Origin: Dichetophora obliterata | Taxonomy: Eukaryota > Arthropoda > Insecta > Diptera > Sciomyzidae | Assembly (NCBI GenBank): GCA_963920525.1 | Contig: OY986437.1 | Location: 57,679,330-57,743,329 of the forward strand | Direction of reading: 5' to 3' | Length of the DNA: 64,000 bases | In this document: in pieces, positions 46,078 to 55,664 of the stretch | How the letters are laid out: every line of letters begins with the position of its first letter | Numbering within the stretch: the first letter of the stretch is position 1 | The notes under the pieces: model-generated | The model's input: only the letters and a program-made list of their open reading frames with translations | The model's database searches: none | Told to the model about the DNA's origin: nothing | Position numbers and translations under genes: made by a program

Positions 46078-46537
46078 CTAAATTAAAAATAAACTATTTA
46101 ACAAAAATTTAAAACAAATTTTTGACATTGAGAAGTCAAACAAAACTCGAAGCGATAAGTCATTAAATAAGGACAAAGCTCTCTGAATCGGTTCATTCCG
46201 CGCATAGTTGGGTCTATGAAATTGAATATAGAATAATTTAAAACATCGCAACTGTCTTGAAGGAATATTAAAATGTATTGAAGCCCAAAGAAAAAGACTA
46301 TCAATGTAACCTGAGATAATATCATAAATTACAATAAGAGACTGAATTTTTCTTCGCGTCTCTAATGTTTTTATGCCTAAAAGCAAACATCTTACATTAT
46401 ATGAAGGAAGATCATCATGATGGTATAACGAGCGAAGAGCAAACTTTGTAAATCTTTTTTGAATTTGTTCCAACCACAACGAATGAATAATTTGGATTCC
46501 AGATGAAAGATGTGTATTCAAGTTTCGACAGTACAAA
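46078..46537 (-). pseudogene. Jockey LINE RT, C-terminal part
   Basis: The frame reads LSKLEYTS...WNPNYS, then (shifted) LEQIQKRFTKFALRSLYHHD, RCLLLGIKTLETRRKIQSL and RALSLFNDLSLRVLFDFSMS to a stop at 46078, the usual jockey C-terminal connection. It continues the frame broken at 47692 (LLNAF). One frameshift occurs near 46460. Confidence 0.8.
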
Positions 46538-46814
46538 CCCAATGTGCACAAAAACGGATGCGGATCCGTTACGAACCCGTTACGAGTCCGTCAGTACGCA
46601 CTACGCTCTCTTATGTTTCGACGGACCCGTTACGAACCCGTTTCGTATATGAAGTCCGTTGCGGATTCGTTTCTGAAGTCCGTTCTGAGTTCGAGGCGGA
46701 TCCGAAAAAATGGCAGAAGCCATTCGTATTTTTGAGAGGAATTGCTCTTATGTTTACCACAACGTTAACATAAAAGACAGTCTTAAATTTGTTTTACAAT
46801 TTCTTATTTTATTT

Positions 46815-47380
46815 TCAGTGGATTAGGAATACGAAATACAATTGTGTACTTATTTTTATTTTAAAAAACTTTTTTAATTCATTAGGCTCGTGCTCCTCAA
46901 GCTCTCCTTCAAATCGAAGAAAAGTACTTGTCAGAATTTTTAAATAATTATCATTATAGATCAAGTTAAATGTGACTATAGCCGTACACAAGATATAGCC
47001 GTACACAAGATATTTTTCGGAAACCTTTTTAATTGCGTGAATTTTGTACCCTTTGTCATTATAGCAGTAAAAGTTATTGGGATGCTTCAATGAAAAATAA
47101 TGTTTAGCTGTTTGAAGAAACAAGTATGAGCCATCCTGGAACTCACCAACATTGTAACCGTTTGTTTGATATTTTGAATTAATTTTTTTACCATTTAAAC
47201 TAGCCTCCACTACTCTTATAAATATGAATACAAAAGAATTTTTTTTGTTTTAATTTACGTTTAATTTCCTTCAAAAAGTTTTCGAATTTGAATGCGTCAA
47301 ACTTGTTTAGAGAACCTATATTTTTAACATCTGTAGCTAAATGCGTCAAACGAGTCCGTTGCGAGTTCGTATTATTTAAA
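46815..47380 (-). pseudogene. Transposase-like C-terminal remnant (TNP2-related, inferred)
   Basis: The minus-strand frame at about 47380-47210 contains LTHLATDVKNIGSLNKFDAF followed by KFENFLKEIKRKLK. I recognise the pattern THL..DV...GSL..F.AF.FEN.L..IKR from transposases of arthropod elements related to TNP2/EnSpm. After a frameshift near 47210, 47210-46815 continues (EFQDGSYLFLQTAKHYFSLK, FYCYNDKGYKIHAIKKVSEK). Upstream catalytic regions are missing, so this is a deletion derivative. Confidence 0.55.
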
Positions 47381-47412
47381 AAAAAAGAGTCTGAAACGTC
47401 TGTTTCGTATAT

Positions 47413-47572
47413 GAAGTCCGAAATGGATTCGTATCTGAAGTCCGAAACGGATTCGTATCTGAAGCCCGAAACAGATTCGTATCTGAAGTCCGAAACGGAT
47501 TCGCATCTGAAGTCCGAAACGGATTCGTATCTGAAGTCCGAAACGGATTCGTAACTGAAGTCCGTAACGGAG
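47413..47572. repeat. 24-bp tandem repeat, six copies plus a partial
   Basis: The unit is GAAGTCCGAAACGGATTCGT followed by ATCT, tandem from 47413 to 47556 with one to three substitutions per copy and a partial seventh. Because 24 is a multiple of three, it is open in several frames and yields repeated octapeptides (FRTSDTNP-type) on the minus strand. It is the subterminal array of the surrounding DNA element, not a protein repeat. Confidence 0.9.
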
Positions 47573-47691
47573 AGAGGAATTTCATACGAAAAAGGATCCG
47601 TTCCGGATGCGAAACGCAATCCGTTTCGGACAAAATGTACGAAGAAGTGAGTTCGTTACGGATTCGTAACAGATCCGTTTGGCACACTGGG

Positions 47692-49020
47692 AAGGCATTT
47701 AAAAGTGGCTTTGCTGTATGAGGATCAGAAAAATCTGAACTATTTCTGGGTATAAAGGCTAGAAGAGAGTACGCTTTAGGAACAAAAAAATGAATATGTT
47801 CATTAAAAGAGAACTTTAAGTCAAATATGACACCAAGATCTTTAATAGATTCAACACTCTTAAGAGGAACTTTAGAAAGATAGAAGGAATTTGTTAGGAA
47901 ATTATTGCAAGTAGAAAATGTAATGTGGAAGCATTTAGAAATATTTAACGGAAGAGCATTCAGTTTACTCCATAGCATCATCTTATCTAAATCAGATTGT
48001 AAAGAAACAACGTCAGAGATGCTAGTAACCCTCTCGAACAGTTTAAGGTCATCAGCATAAAGCAAAAATTTTGTGCTGCAGAAGATTTTATTTATATTAT
48101 TGATAAATAATATAAATAGAAGGGGGCCCAGGATGCTGCCTTGCGGTACACCCGAAGAAGCATGAAAAATGTAGGAATTAACGTCATTAATAGATACATA
48201 ACAATATCTACCAGTAAGGTAAGATTTAATCCATTTTAAAAAAGTCGAATGAAATCCCATTTTAAAAAGTTTAGCAATTAAAATATTATGGGCAACCTTA
48301 TCAAACACTTTAGAAAAGACTGTATAAATGGTATCAACTTGACAACCTAGTTCAAAGGATGATATGCAGTATTTAGTAAAAGTAGCTAAATTAGTAACAG
48401 TTGATCGACGAGAAATGAAACCATGCTGTTCTTGGCAAAAATGACGTTTAACAAGAAAAATATCTTATTTTGAATGATCCTCTCGAAAATTTTAGAAATA
48501 TTAGACAATTTTGAAATGGGTCTATAGTTAGAAATATCATGTTTTTGATCCAGATTTAAAAACTGGAGTAATATGAGAAATTTTTCAACTATCCAAGAAA
48601 ACACCAGATGCTAATGACATGTTAAAAATATGGCACAGGGGAGCAGACAGAGCATGAGCACAATTTAATAAAAGAATTGGGGAGAATCCGTCGATATCAG
48701 CCTTCACAGAGTTCTTCACTTGACATAACGATTCAAAAACATCGAACTCACAAAACATTAGGGAGTCTAAATTAAAAAAAGAATCGATGTTTGTTAAAAC
48801 AGCACAGTCTAAACTCGAATCATTAGCATAGTTCGCACTAAAAAAGCTAGCAAAAAGAGTCACAGTATCAATAATGGAAAATGACGATAAACCATTCAAA
48901 TTCATTGCTGTTGGAATATTTGAGCAAAATTTTTTTGATTCTATGAAATTCCAAAAAGATTTTATATTTACCTCAAAACCAATATTATATTGCTTATATA
49001 AGAATTTATTCCACAATCGC
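47692..49020 (-). pseudogene. Jockey LINE RT, N-terminal and catalytic part
   Basis: Minus strand from 49020: NKFLYKQYNIGFEVNIKSFW, VKADIDGFSPILLLN, then stops and frameshifts near 48590 and 48400 (ISNYRPISKLSNISKIFERI; QHGFISRRST). The frame from 48308 has FDKVAHNILIAKLFKMGF, SGVPQGSILGPLLFILFINN, the catalytic FLLYADDLKLF and IKDLGVIFDLKFSFNEH, and is broken at LLNAF by the DNA element. Confidence 0.85.
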
Positions 49021-50301
49021 CACAAGAAAGGCGATCCCACTATCTGTGCCAATTACCGTGGGATAAGCCTTCTTAATATCGCATATAAGGTCCTGTCGAG
49101 CGTTTTATGTGAAAGATTGAAGCACATTGTAAACGAACTGATCGGACCTTATCAGTGTGGCTTCAGACCTGGAAAGTCCACCATCGACCAGATTTTCACG
49201 CTACGACAAATCTTGGAGAAGACTCAAGAAAAACAAGTCGACACCCACCATCTTTTTGTCGACTACAAAGCCGCCTTCGACAGCCCAATAAGGAAGCACC
49301 TGTACTCCACTATGTCTGAATTTGGCATTCCTGCAAAACTAATACGACTTTGCAGGATGACACTGAGCAGCACCAGCAGCGCAGTTAAAATCGGGAAGGA
49401 CATCTCCCCACCATTTATTACCAAACGAGGTTTCAGACAAGGTGATTCCTTATCGTGCGACTTTTTCAACCTAATGATGGAAAAGATAATCCGAGCTGCT
49501 GATCTGAGACGTAGTGGCACAATATTCTACAAGAGTGTTATGCAGCTTGCGTATGCTGATGACATCGATATCATTGGCCATAATACGCGCATTTCCAGAT
49601 TAGAAAGAGAGTCAAGTCGAATGGGTCTGTCAGTGAATGCAGATAAGACGAAATACTTAGTGTCAACAAACAAACAGTCCCAGCGACTTTTAACCCACGT
49701 TACCGTTGACAATACCTCCTTCGAGGTTGTGAAGAACTTCGTTTATCTGGGATCCAGCATTAATTCAACCAACGACATCAGCATTGAGATCAAACGAAGA
49801 ATAACTCTTGCCAACAGGTGTTACTTTGGGCTCAGTAGGCAATTGAGAAGCAGAGCCCTCTCTCGACGAACGAAAATCACGCTCTATAAATCGCTCATCA
49901 TGCCCGTCCTACTTTACGCATCACAAACCTGGACGCTGAGCAGTTTAGATGAAAAGACTTTAGGAGCATTCGAGAGAAAGATTCTTCGTAAGATCTACGG
50001 ACCAATCTGCGTCAATGGCGAGTACCGAATACGGTGGAATGATGAACTGTATGAGCTGTACGCTGACATCGACATAGTCAAGCGCATTAAAATCGAGCGG
50101 CTTCGCTGGCTTGGTCATGTTCAGCGCATGAAAGACGATGCTCCAGTGAAGAAAACATTCGATTCGGTACCCAGCGGCGGTCAACGCAGAAGAGAACGAC
50201 CGCATCTTCGTTGGAAAGACCAAGTAGAGGACAACCTGACGAAGCTTGGAATTTCCAACTGGCGCCAGCAAGCGAAAGACAGAAATGGCTGGCGCCATTA
50301 A
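49021..50301 (+). CDS. RTE-type reverse transcriptase, 5'-truncated but open
   Basis: About 426 codons of uninterrupted RT sequence. In order: KKGDPTICANYRGISLLNIA (RT1/2), GPYQCGFRPGKSTIDQIFTL, LFVDYKAAFDSPIRKHLYST (first catalytic Asp), RGFRQGDSLSCDFFNLMMEK, QLAYADDIDIIGH (catalytic YADD), NFVYLGSSIN, then the RTE-typical C-terminus with YASQTWTLSSLDEKTLGAFE, ERLRWLGHVQRM and RPHLRWKDQVEDNL. Forty-nine codons upstream (from 48874) are open but are antisense jockey DNA and do not belong to it. The endonuclease domain is missing, so it is not autonomous. Confidence 0.88.
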   Translation, partial: HKKGDPTICANYRGISLLNIAYKVLSSVLCERLKHIVNELIGPYQCGFRPGKSTIDQIFTLRQILEKTQEKQVDTHHLFVDYKAAFDSPIRKHLYSTMSEFGIPAKLIRLCRMTLSSTSSAVKIGKDISPPFITKRGFRQGDSLSCDFFNLMMEKIIRAADLRRSGTIFYKSVMQLAYADDIDIIGHNTRISRLERESSRMGLSVNADKTKYLVSTNKQSQRLLTHVTVDNTSFEVVKNFVYLGSSINSTNDISIEIKRRITLANRCYFGLSRQLRSRALSRRTKITLYKSLIMPVLLYASQTWTLSSLDEKTLGAFERKILRKIYGPICVNGEYRIRWNDELYELYADIDIVKRIKIERLRWLGHVQRMKDDAPVKKTFDSVPSGGQRRRERPHLRWKDQVEDNLTKLGISNWRQQAKDRNGWRH

Positions 50302-50304
50302 ACT
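49021..50304 (+). mobile_element. 5'-truncated RTE-clade LINE
   Basis: It starts in the fingers (HKKGDPTICANYRGISLLN) and ends a few bases after the stop at 50301, consistent with the very short 3' UTRs of RTE elements. It is in the opposite orientation to the jockey copy it interrupts, which resumes at CTCTTATACAAAA (51453). The copy has one long undisturbed frame, so it is younger than its host LINE. No clear target duplication. Confidence 0.85.
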
Positions 50305-50424
50305 CTCTTATACAAATTAATTAATTTTTATGATCTATTGAATAATTACATGAATTAAGATTGTGAGCTTTAGATCAAGTGAGTTTTCAAGAAGGCAACA
50401 ACAACAACAACTCTGTATAGAGTC

Positions 50425-50496
50425 AATCACTTAGCTGACTAGACAGTCTGTTTCGGAAATCGCTACATATTCCTCATCAGTAGTCTTTGAGTGATT
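50425..50496 (-). ncRNA. Type I hammerhead ribozyme motif, unit 1
   Basis: Minus-strand reading, 5' to 3': outer stem I AATCACT, loop CAAA, inner stem I GACTA, core CTGATGA (50480-50474), stem II GGAA...TTCC, core GAAA (50454-50451), a 3-bp stem III (ACA/TGT with loop GAC), cleavage triplet GTC, then TAGTC (inner stem I), AGCTA and AGTGATT (outer stem I). All conserved core bases are present, including the 10.1G-11.1C pair. Predicted cleavage is between minus-strand 50442 and 50441. The minimal stem III matches the form known from Penelope-like elements. Activity is inferred. Confidence 0.85.
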
Positions 50497-50999
50497 AAGC
50501 TGTGATCAACTCACTGTTTAAACTAGCATATGAATGGGCAGATCCTCTAATTCATTCTCATGAATTGTATGGCTGCTAATCATATGACACTTCAAAGCAG
50601 GAGGCCATTTTAGATCACCGCCATCAACTCTATCAAGGGTTGCCATCTGTTCTAGTTGCTTCTTCATTTATTTCAATATTCATTGGTGTTCGATTGTTTG
50701 TCGAAATGCACCATAGAAATGAAACGAGTTTTTGCTTCGCCAGAAGCTAGTGTTCTAACTGAAAGGTGGCTACTTTCACAACCAAATGTTCAATTACACA
50801 TGACTTTGACCGAAAAATTGATCAATTATTAGATTATTTAATTAATTTGACATTAATTAAACTTATTTGGCCGTGCTCTGCCATATTTAAGTTAATTAAT
50901 TTTTATGATCTATTGAATAATTACATGAATTAAGATTGTGAGCTTTAGATCAAGTGAGTTTTCAAGAAGGCAACAACAACAACAACTCTGTATAGAGTC

Positions 51000-51071
51000 A
51001 ATCACTTAGCTGACTAGACAGTCTGTTTCGGAAATCGCTACATATTCCTCATCAGTAGTCTTTGAGTGATT
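51000..51071 (-). ncRNA. Type I hammerhead ribozyme motif, unit 2
   Basis: Identical in arrangement to the motif 575 bp to the left: CTGATGA, GAAA, GTC, both parts of stem I and the tiny stem III are intact. Two self-cleaving motifs in direct tandem would release a unit-length 575-nt RNA between the cleavage points if transcribed from the minus strand. Confidence 0.85.
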
Positions 51072-51313
51072 AAGCTGTGATCAACTCACTGTTTAAACTA
51101 GCATATGAATGGGCAGATCCTCTAATTCATTCTCATGAATTGTATGGCTGCTAATCATATGACACTTCAAAGCAGGAGGCCATTTTAGATCACCGCCATC
51201 AACTCTATCAAGGGTTGCCATCTGTTCTAGTTGCTTCTTCATTTATTTCAATATTCATTGGTGTTCGATTGTTTGTCGAAATGCACCATAGAAATGAAAC
51301 GAGTTTTTGCTTC

Positions 51314-51367
51314 AAAGACTACTGATGAGGAATATGTAGCGATTTCCGAAACAGACTGTCTAGTCAG
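51314..51367 (+). ncRNA. Hammerhead motif in the inverted tail
   Basis: Plus strand: GACTA (51317-51321), CTGATGA (51322-51328), stem II GGAA...TTCC, GAAA, ACA/TGT stem III and GTC ending at 51360, then TAGTC. The core and inner stem I are complete, but the outer stem I 5' strand is missing because the inverted copy begins inside the stem I internal loop. It faces the opposite direction to the two tandem copies. Confidence 0.75.
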
Positions 51368-51887
51368 CTAAGTGATTGACTCTATACAGAGTTGTTGTTG
51401 TTGTTGCCTTCTTGAAAACTCACTTGATCTAAAGCTCACAATCTTAATTCATCTCTTATACAAAATAAATATTTTGCTTTATGGTCAGCATCATTGGTGG
51501 ATTTAAACAAATTTAAATTTGCTTGAATTAAGTAAAAATTTGCTATTTGAGTTTATAATTACTTAGCAAATATTTGCATGAGTTAAGTAAAAATTTGCTA
51601 TTTGAGCTTATAATAACTTAGTAAATACTATATGCTTGAATTAAGTAGAAATTTTCTTTTGCAATTTATAATAACTTAGTAAATATATGCTTGAATTAAG
51701 TAGAAATTTTCTTTTGCAATTTATAATAACTTAAATTTAAGCAAAATTTTGCTTTTTCCTTAATACATGAGGAGTGATTTCAATTTAGCAATCTTTTTCT
51801 AAAATCACACAGCGATTGAGCAAAGTTTTGGTGATTTCCTTTTAAGCAAAACATTTGCTTGATTCAAGCAAAATAATTTTCTCCGTG

Positions 51888-53490
51888 TGGAACGTTCCAA
51901 TATGAACTGTAGAAATATTAGAGTTAAAAAAATTGCAATACTGAAAAGTGCAGTGGAATTTTTCTTCTCTTTTACAAAATTCCAAAGTAGTTCGATGCAC
52001 AAAAACACTAACAAAATAACATAACAAAGATATTTTCTCAATAATGTCTTTTTCACTTTGTACGCTGGGTGTGTTATACCTGACAAAAAATTTATAATTT
52101 ATACTAAGCGTAATTTCTAGAGAGTTAATTAAATGGAGTCTCTAGCCTTACCTAAGGGTAGTCGGGGGTCCATATTTTTTTCCAGAACCACTCTAAAATC
52201 CCTTACTCTAACTACTTGCAAACACCAAGTGCAGTAAAATTAGGCTCGGGTATCGCATAACCAGGGTGCACTTTGAGGGTTAAAAATTATTTCGGCATCA
52301 TTTTTTTTTTTGGATCGAAGAAATCCCCATGGAGCGGTTTTGGTTCTCCTGAACCCCTTTTTTGGACAAAAAAATCATGTGTTTTGCATGCAACTCTTTT
52401 TTCTTCAGAATGCATACCCAAGATAAGCAAAGTAATAAGATTTTGATTGTACACATATTTTGGTAAAAAAAATATTTGGAATTTTTTTCTTAACAAACTC
52501 TTTTGAGGCCCCAAAAAATCGAGATTTCGTTATTTTCGAGAAGGCGGTTTTTTTAAACATCTATAAAATATGTATTTTTATGGTATTCGCATTAATTCTA
52601 GCTCATTAGAAAGGTATTGAGCTCTTCTTTCCATTGATATATCGCATAGTCCCATTTCTCTTAAAATGTGACGTCAATACCAAGGTTTTTATGTATATAC
52701 AGTAGGTCTCCATTCCAAAAAAGAAAGTGTTTGATAAACTCGGTCTAAAATATTCCTTGGCTTATTGTAGTACCCTCCACTAAAGAATTTCGCGATGTGT
52801 TAACCCTTAGGCTAGCTGGATTTTTTTTTAAAAGTGCCTTTTGAATGGACTTTTGTATGGACAAGTTTTTTACTTCTATCAAATGTCCTTAACAAAAAAA
52901 AAAAAAACAAAAATTAGACTCCGAAAATTTTTACTATAAGTATGCAAAATGTTGAGAAATCTGTTCGTTTGGGATTTTTTTACGACTTTTTTTGGATACA
53001 TTTCGACTTCACTTTCCATAACTACGCCATTTATCGTCCGATTGTAATCGTTTAGCCACCGTTGGTAAGGTAATAAAATTCCCTACTAGGGCTTATTTGT
53101 ACATTTTTAAACAAGGCTAACCCATTGAGGAGCTCTCTTCAAAGGAATCAATTGGTACCGTAAATAATTTTTTATATTATTTTTTATATTTTTTATTTAA
53201 TTAAAAAAATTAAAAAAAAAATTAATTCCTATCAAAATTGGACTATTATGGCAGTCATTTAAATCAAAATTCAACAAAAGAAATCAAAATTTAAAAAACT
53301 TTTTAAAAAACTTTTATTAAATTTTTTAAACAGATAAAAACAGATTATAATTTTTGGAATTTTTTGATTTTGACAATTCATAGAAGCAACAAAATTGTCC
53401 AAGCAAAAAGTTGTTTTTTGTCCCAAAAGGCACTTTCTTCAAAAAATTCCATAAGACCTAGTTTATAAAATTATTTTTCTCGACCCGGCC
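51888..53490. other. AT-rich stretch, no gene
   Basis: The minus-strand frames near 51.8-52.5 kb are short and without domains. TTAACCCTTAGGCTAGCTGG at 52799 resembles a piggyBac-type MITE end, but no matching opposite end was found. A-rich and T-rich runs dominate 53160-53400. Confidence 0.4.
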
Positions 53491-53494
53491 TAAT

Positions 53495-53995
53495 GTATAG
53501 TCTTTGTATGTATATTTGTTCATGAGTTATAGGCATTTTAGTGAACATACCTGTACTAGTTCGTATCTGGCGTATGTGAGATATGTGTATATCACGTATA
53601 GACTTTAACACCGTTGAAACGACCTTTATGAAATTTTTAGGGAAACTAAAACTGCATCTTGAGTGTGTTCCTGTGGAGTTTGGTGTCGATTAGATAAGGG
53701 GGAGTTGAACCTCCCATTCAACCAACATTTGCGATATCGAATAGCTTTTGAGTTATAGGTCGCACAGTTTCGGAATTAAGTGTTTGACCTCAATTTACGC
53801 ATGCAATTTCACTTATAAATTTTAATAGTCGTTAGTCATAACACCTTCCATACAATCTAAGTTTGCTATATTGAATAGCTTTGGAGTTATAGGCCGCACA
53901 GCCTCGGAATTCTGTATTCGAACTCAATTACACATGCATTTTCACTGATAACATTCAAAAGGCATTGGACAAGGGGGCGTGGCAGCAATGCGCCG
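53495..53995. repeat. Dispersed repeat with internal duplication, related to 37.98-38.3 kb
   Basis: TATCACGTATAGACTTTAAC, CATCTTGAGTGTGTTCC and GAACCTCCCATTCAACCAAC match the 38.06-38.2 kb block in order. ATATCGAATAGCTTTTGAGT at about 53731 and ATATTGAATAGCTTTGGAGT at about 53871, each followed by TATAGGnCGCACAG and CGGAATT, form an internal tandem duplication of about 140 bp. Confidence 0.65.
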
Positions 53996-55664
53996 GGTTT
54001 CAGCTAATTTCTCATAAAAACGTAAAAATAGAAGTACTCAAGCTATTTCGAAAAAATTTTATCTATAGCATAAGCAGTAAAATTTAAAATTTACTTGATT
54101 CACAAAATGATTTTTAAAAAATATATTTTCCATCTTGAACTTAAAACATTTGTAATAAATGTACTTTGTGCTAATTAAATAAGTAAAGAAACATTTTTTA
54201 AATGTTCCTGGTTTTCACTATTTCTTAAAAAAAAGTTAATTAAAAATCATAGACAATTACTGGATTTTTTTGGAGAAAATGTATTTTTTCAAAATGTTGT
54301 TTTTAAATTTTTTTATAAAATAGTACAGATTTTAAAATACTTTTGGTGAAAGAATGCTCTTAGTATCTCTTAACAATCAAAAGCTATAAATAAATATATA
54401 TTTCCATACCATTTCATTACAACTTTTTATTTTATTAGCATACGGACGCTGTACGAAAGCTGTCGTACATTTTTTTAGTATATATTATAAAAGGAGGAAT
54501 ACACAAATGAGCAGAAACAAATTTGGACTTGTGTCCAAAGGAAACAAAGCCCTCGGTTCTCGCGAAATTTGTTACGTTTTTATATCAAATACAAGCAGAA
54601 CAAAGCGCTCGGCTCTCGCTATGATTTCATATTTTCTACAACAGGAACGGAGCGCATACATCTGATGACATACATGCCCAGTAAAAAATTTTGATGCGCA
54701 TTACTCGTATGCTCATTAAGAGCGCTTTCATCCCCTTGCGTATAGTGCTATTTGTAAAGCGCTGCGTTTGGAGCTCTTTCCATAGTGATAACGTAGCACT
54801 AGCAAACTAATCTTAGAACGTAAAGTAAAAAAAAATAAAAAATAAATTTTTGAAAAAATCAAAAAAAAAAACTAAAATTAGAGCCCGTCACATTCCATTA
54901 TTTTGCTTCAACCATCGTCCATAAGTCCAGCGAGCACATCACATATCGCGCATAACGACTGCGAGCTCTATCGCGCCTGTCATTCCCGCGAGCGCATTAA
55001 GTACCGCCCTTAAGTCCTGCTAACCCCTAAGTTCTGTATAGTTCTTGCGGCATCCGTGCTTTCATACGCGTAGTCAACAAAAGTAAGTTTTAATTAAAGT
55101 TTTAAATGCAAAAAGTAAAATGGTGTTATATTTTTATAAAATTAAAAGTACTGCATCGAAGTCCTGCGAGATCGAGTCTATCCAGCGAGTCCTCATTTTA
55201 ATACGCGAAATTCATAAAAGTAAGTATTTAATAAAGTTTTATTATCAAATGAATAAAAGTGTTTTATTTTTAAAAAAGGGCAAGTACTGCACCAAAGCCC
55301 TGCACCAAAGCCGTGCGCGACGACATCATACTGCCCCTCCGCATCGAGTCTATCCAGCGAGTCGTTGTTCCGTTACCAATGCTAATATGTAGCTTTAGGT
55401 TAGTAAAAACAAATTGCAATCAAGATATTACTTCAGTAAGAGTAAAAACTGTATGTATGTTCGATTCTTGAATAAAGTTCGTTAATGCCATTCTATCTTA
55501 CTAGTATAAGAGATGTATAGGATTTAGAATAAATTCAAGATAAAAGACAATTTCTTTTATTTTCTTTTTATAGAAAAGATCAACAATGAAAATTTAAACT
55601 GTCCTCAGCAAATTTAAATTGACATTTTGGATTTGAACAAAGTTTTGCTTCTCATCGGGTCGTA

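Larger units (their letters stand above)
46538..47691 (-). mobile_element. TIR DNA element with CCCAGTGTGCC ends and TNP2-like remnant
   Basis: On the plus strand it starts CCCAATGTGCACAAAAACGG and ends with the complement of CCCAGTGTGCCAAACGGATC. Subterminal regions are arrays of CGGATTCGTA/CCGTTACGAA motifs. It interrupts the jockey RT between the Leu-Leu-Asn-Ala-Phe and Val-Leu-Ser-Lys blocks. Inside, on the minus strand, are remnants of a transposase-like protein. The target duplication is unclear: the flanks read GCCTTC and TTTGTA in jockey sense. Confidence 0.75.
50317..51452 (-). mobile_element. Penelope-like pseudo-LTR array: 575-bp unit, 422-bp partial unit, inverted tail
   Basis: Unit 1 is 50317-50891. 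Unit 2 (50892-51313) repeats its first 422 bp with near-identity (offset exactly 575). 51314-51452 is the inverted complement of about 50350-50488. The whole is flanked by the 12-bp direct repeat CTCTTATACAAA (50305-50316, 51453-51464). Tandem pseudo-LTRs with a partial inverted copy at one end are characteristic of Penelope-like elements. Each copy carries a hammerhead motif. No RT/GIY-YIG gene is present. It inserted at the border between the RTE copy and the jockey sequence. Confidence 0.8.
45984..51514 (-). mobile_element. 5'-truncated jockey-clade LINE, interrupted by three other elements
   Basis: Minus strand. AAATTT flanks both ends (45978-45983 and 51515-51520) as a probable target duplication. 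The 3' end has an AAATA-type A-rich tail (45984-46015). Coding parts from 5' to 3': 51514-51453 (FKSTNDADHKAKYLF), 49020-47692 and 46537-46078. Interruptions: a TNP2-like DNA element (46538-47691), an RTE LINE (about 49021-50304) and a Penelope-like array (50317-51452). Without them the copy is only about 1.9 kb. Confidence 0.82.
45573..51887. mobile_element. CACGGAGA-ended element copy 2, host of a nested retroelement cluster
   Basis: The left end CACGGAGAAAACTGTTTGCT at 45573 and the right end TTTTCTCCGTG at 51887 match copy 1 (29950-31682), flanked by TG on both sides. Left part 45573-45983 and right part 51515-51887 align with copy 1. Everything between is a later insertion (jockey LINE with further elements). 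At 45945 this copy shows the unoccupied Helitron site. Confidence 0.82.

Noticed and set aside
47200..47619. Repetitive octapeptide protein on the minus strand (and its plus-strand counterpart)
   Set aside because: The 24-bp tandem repeat is open in several frames because 24 is divisible by three; it is the subterminal array of a DNA element.
48874..49020. N-terminal 49 codons of the long RT frame
   Set aside because: This part is the antisense of jockey LINE coding sequence. RTE homology begins at HKKGDPTIC (49021).
52799..53115. Third TTAA-type MITE starting TTAACCCTTAGGC
   Set aside because: No matching inverted end followed by TTAA was found; only a vague AACCCATTGAGG lies near 53119.
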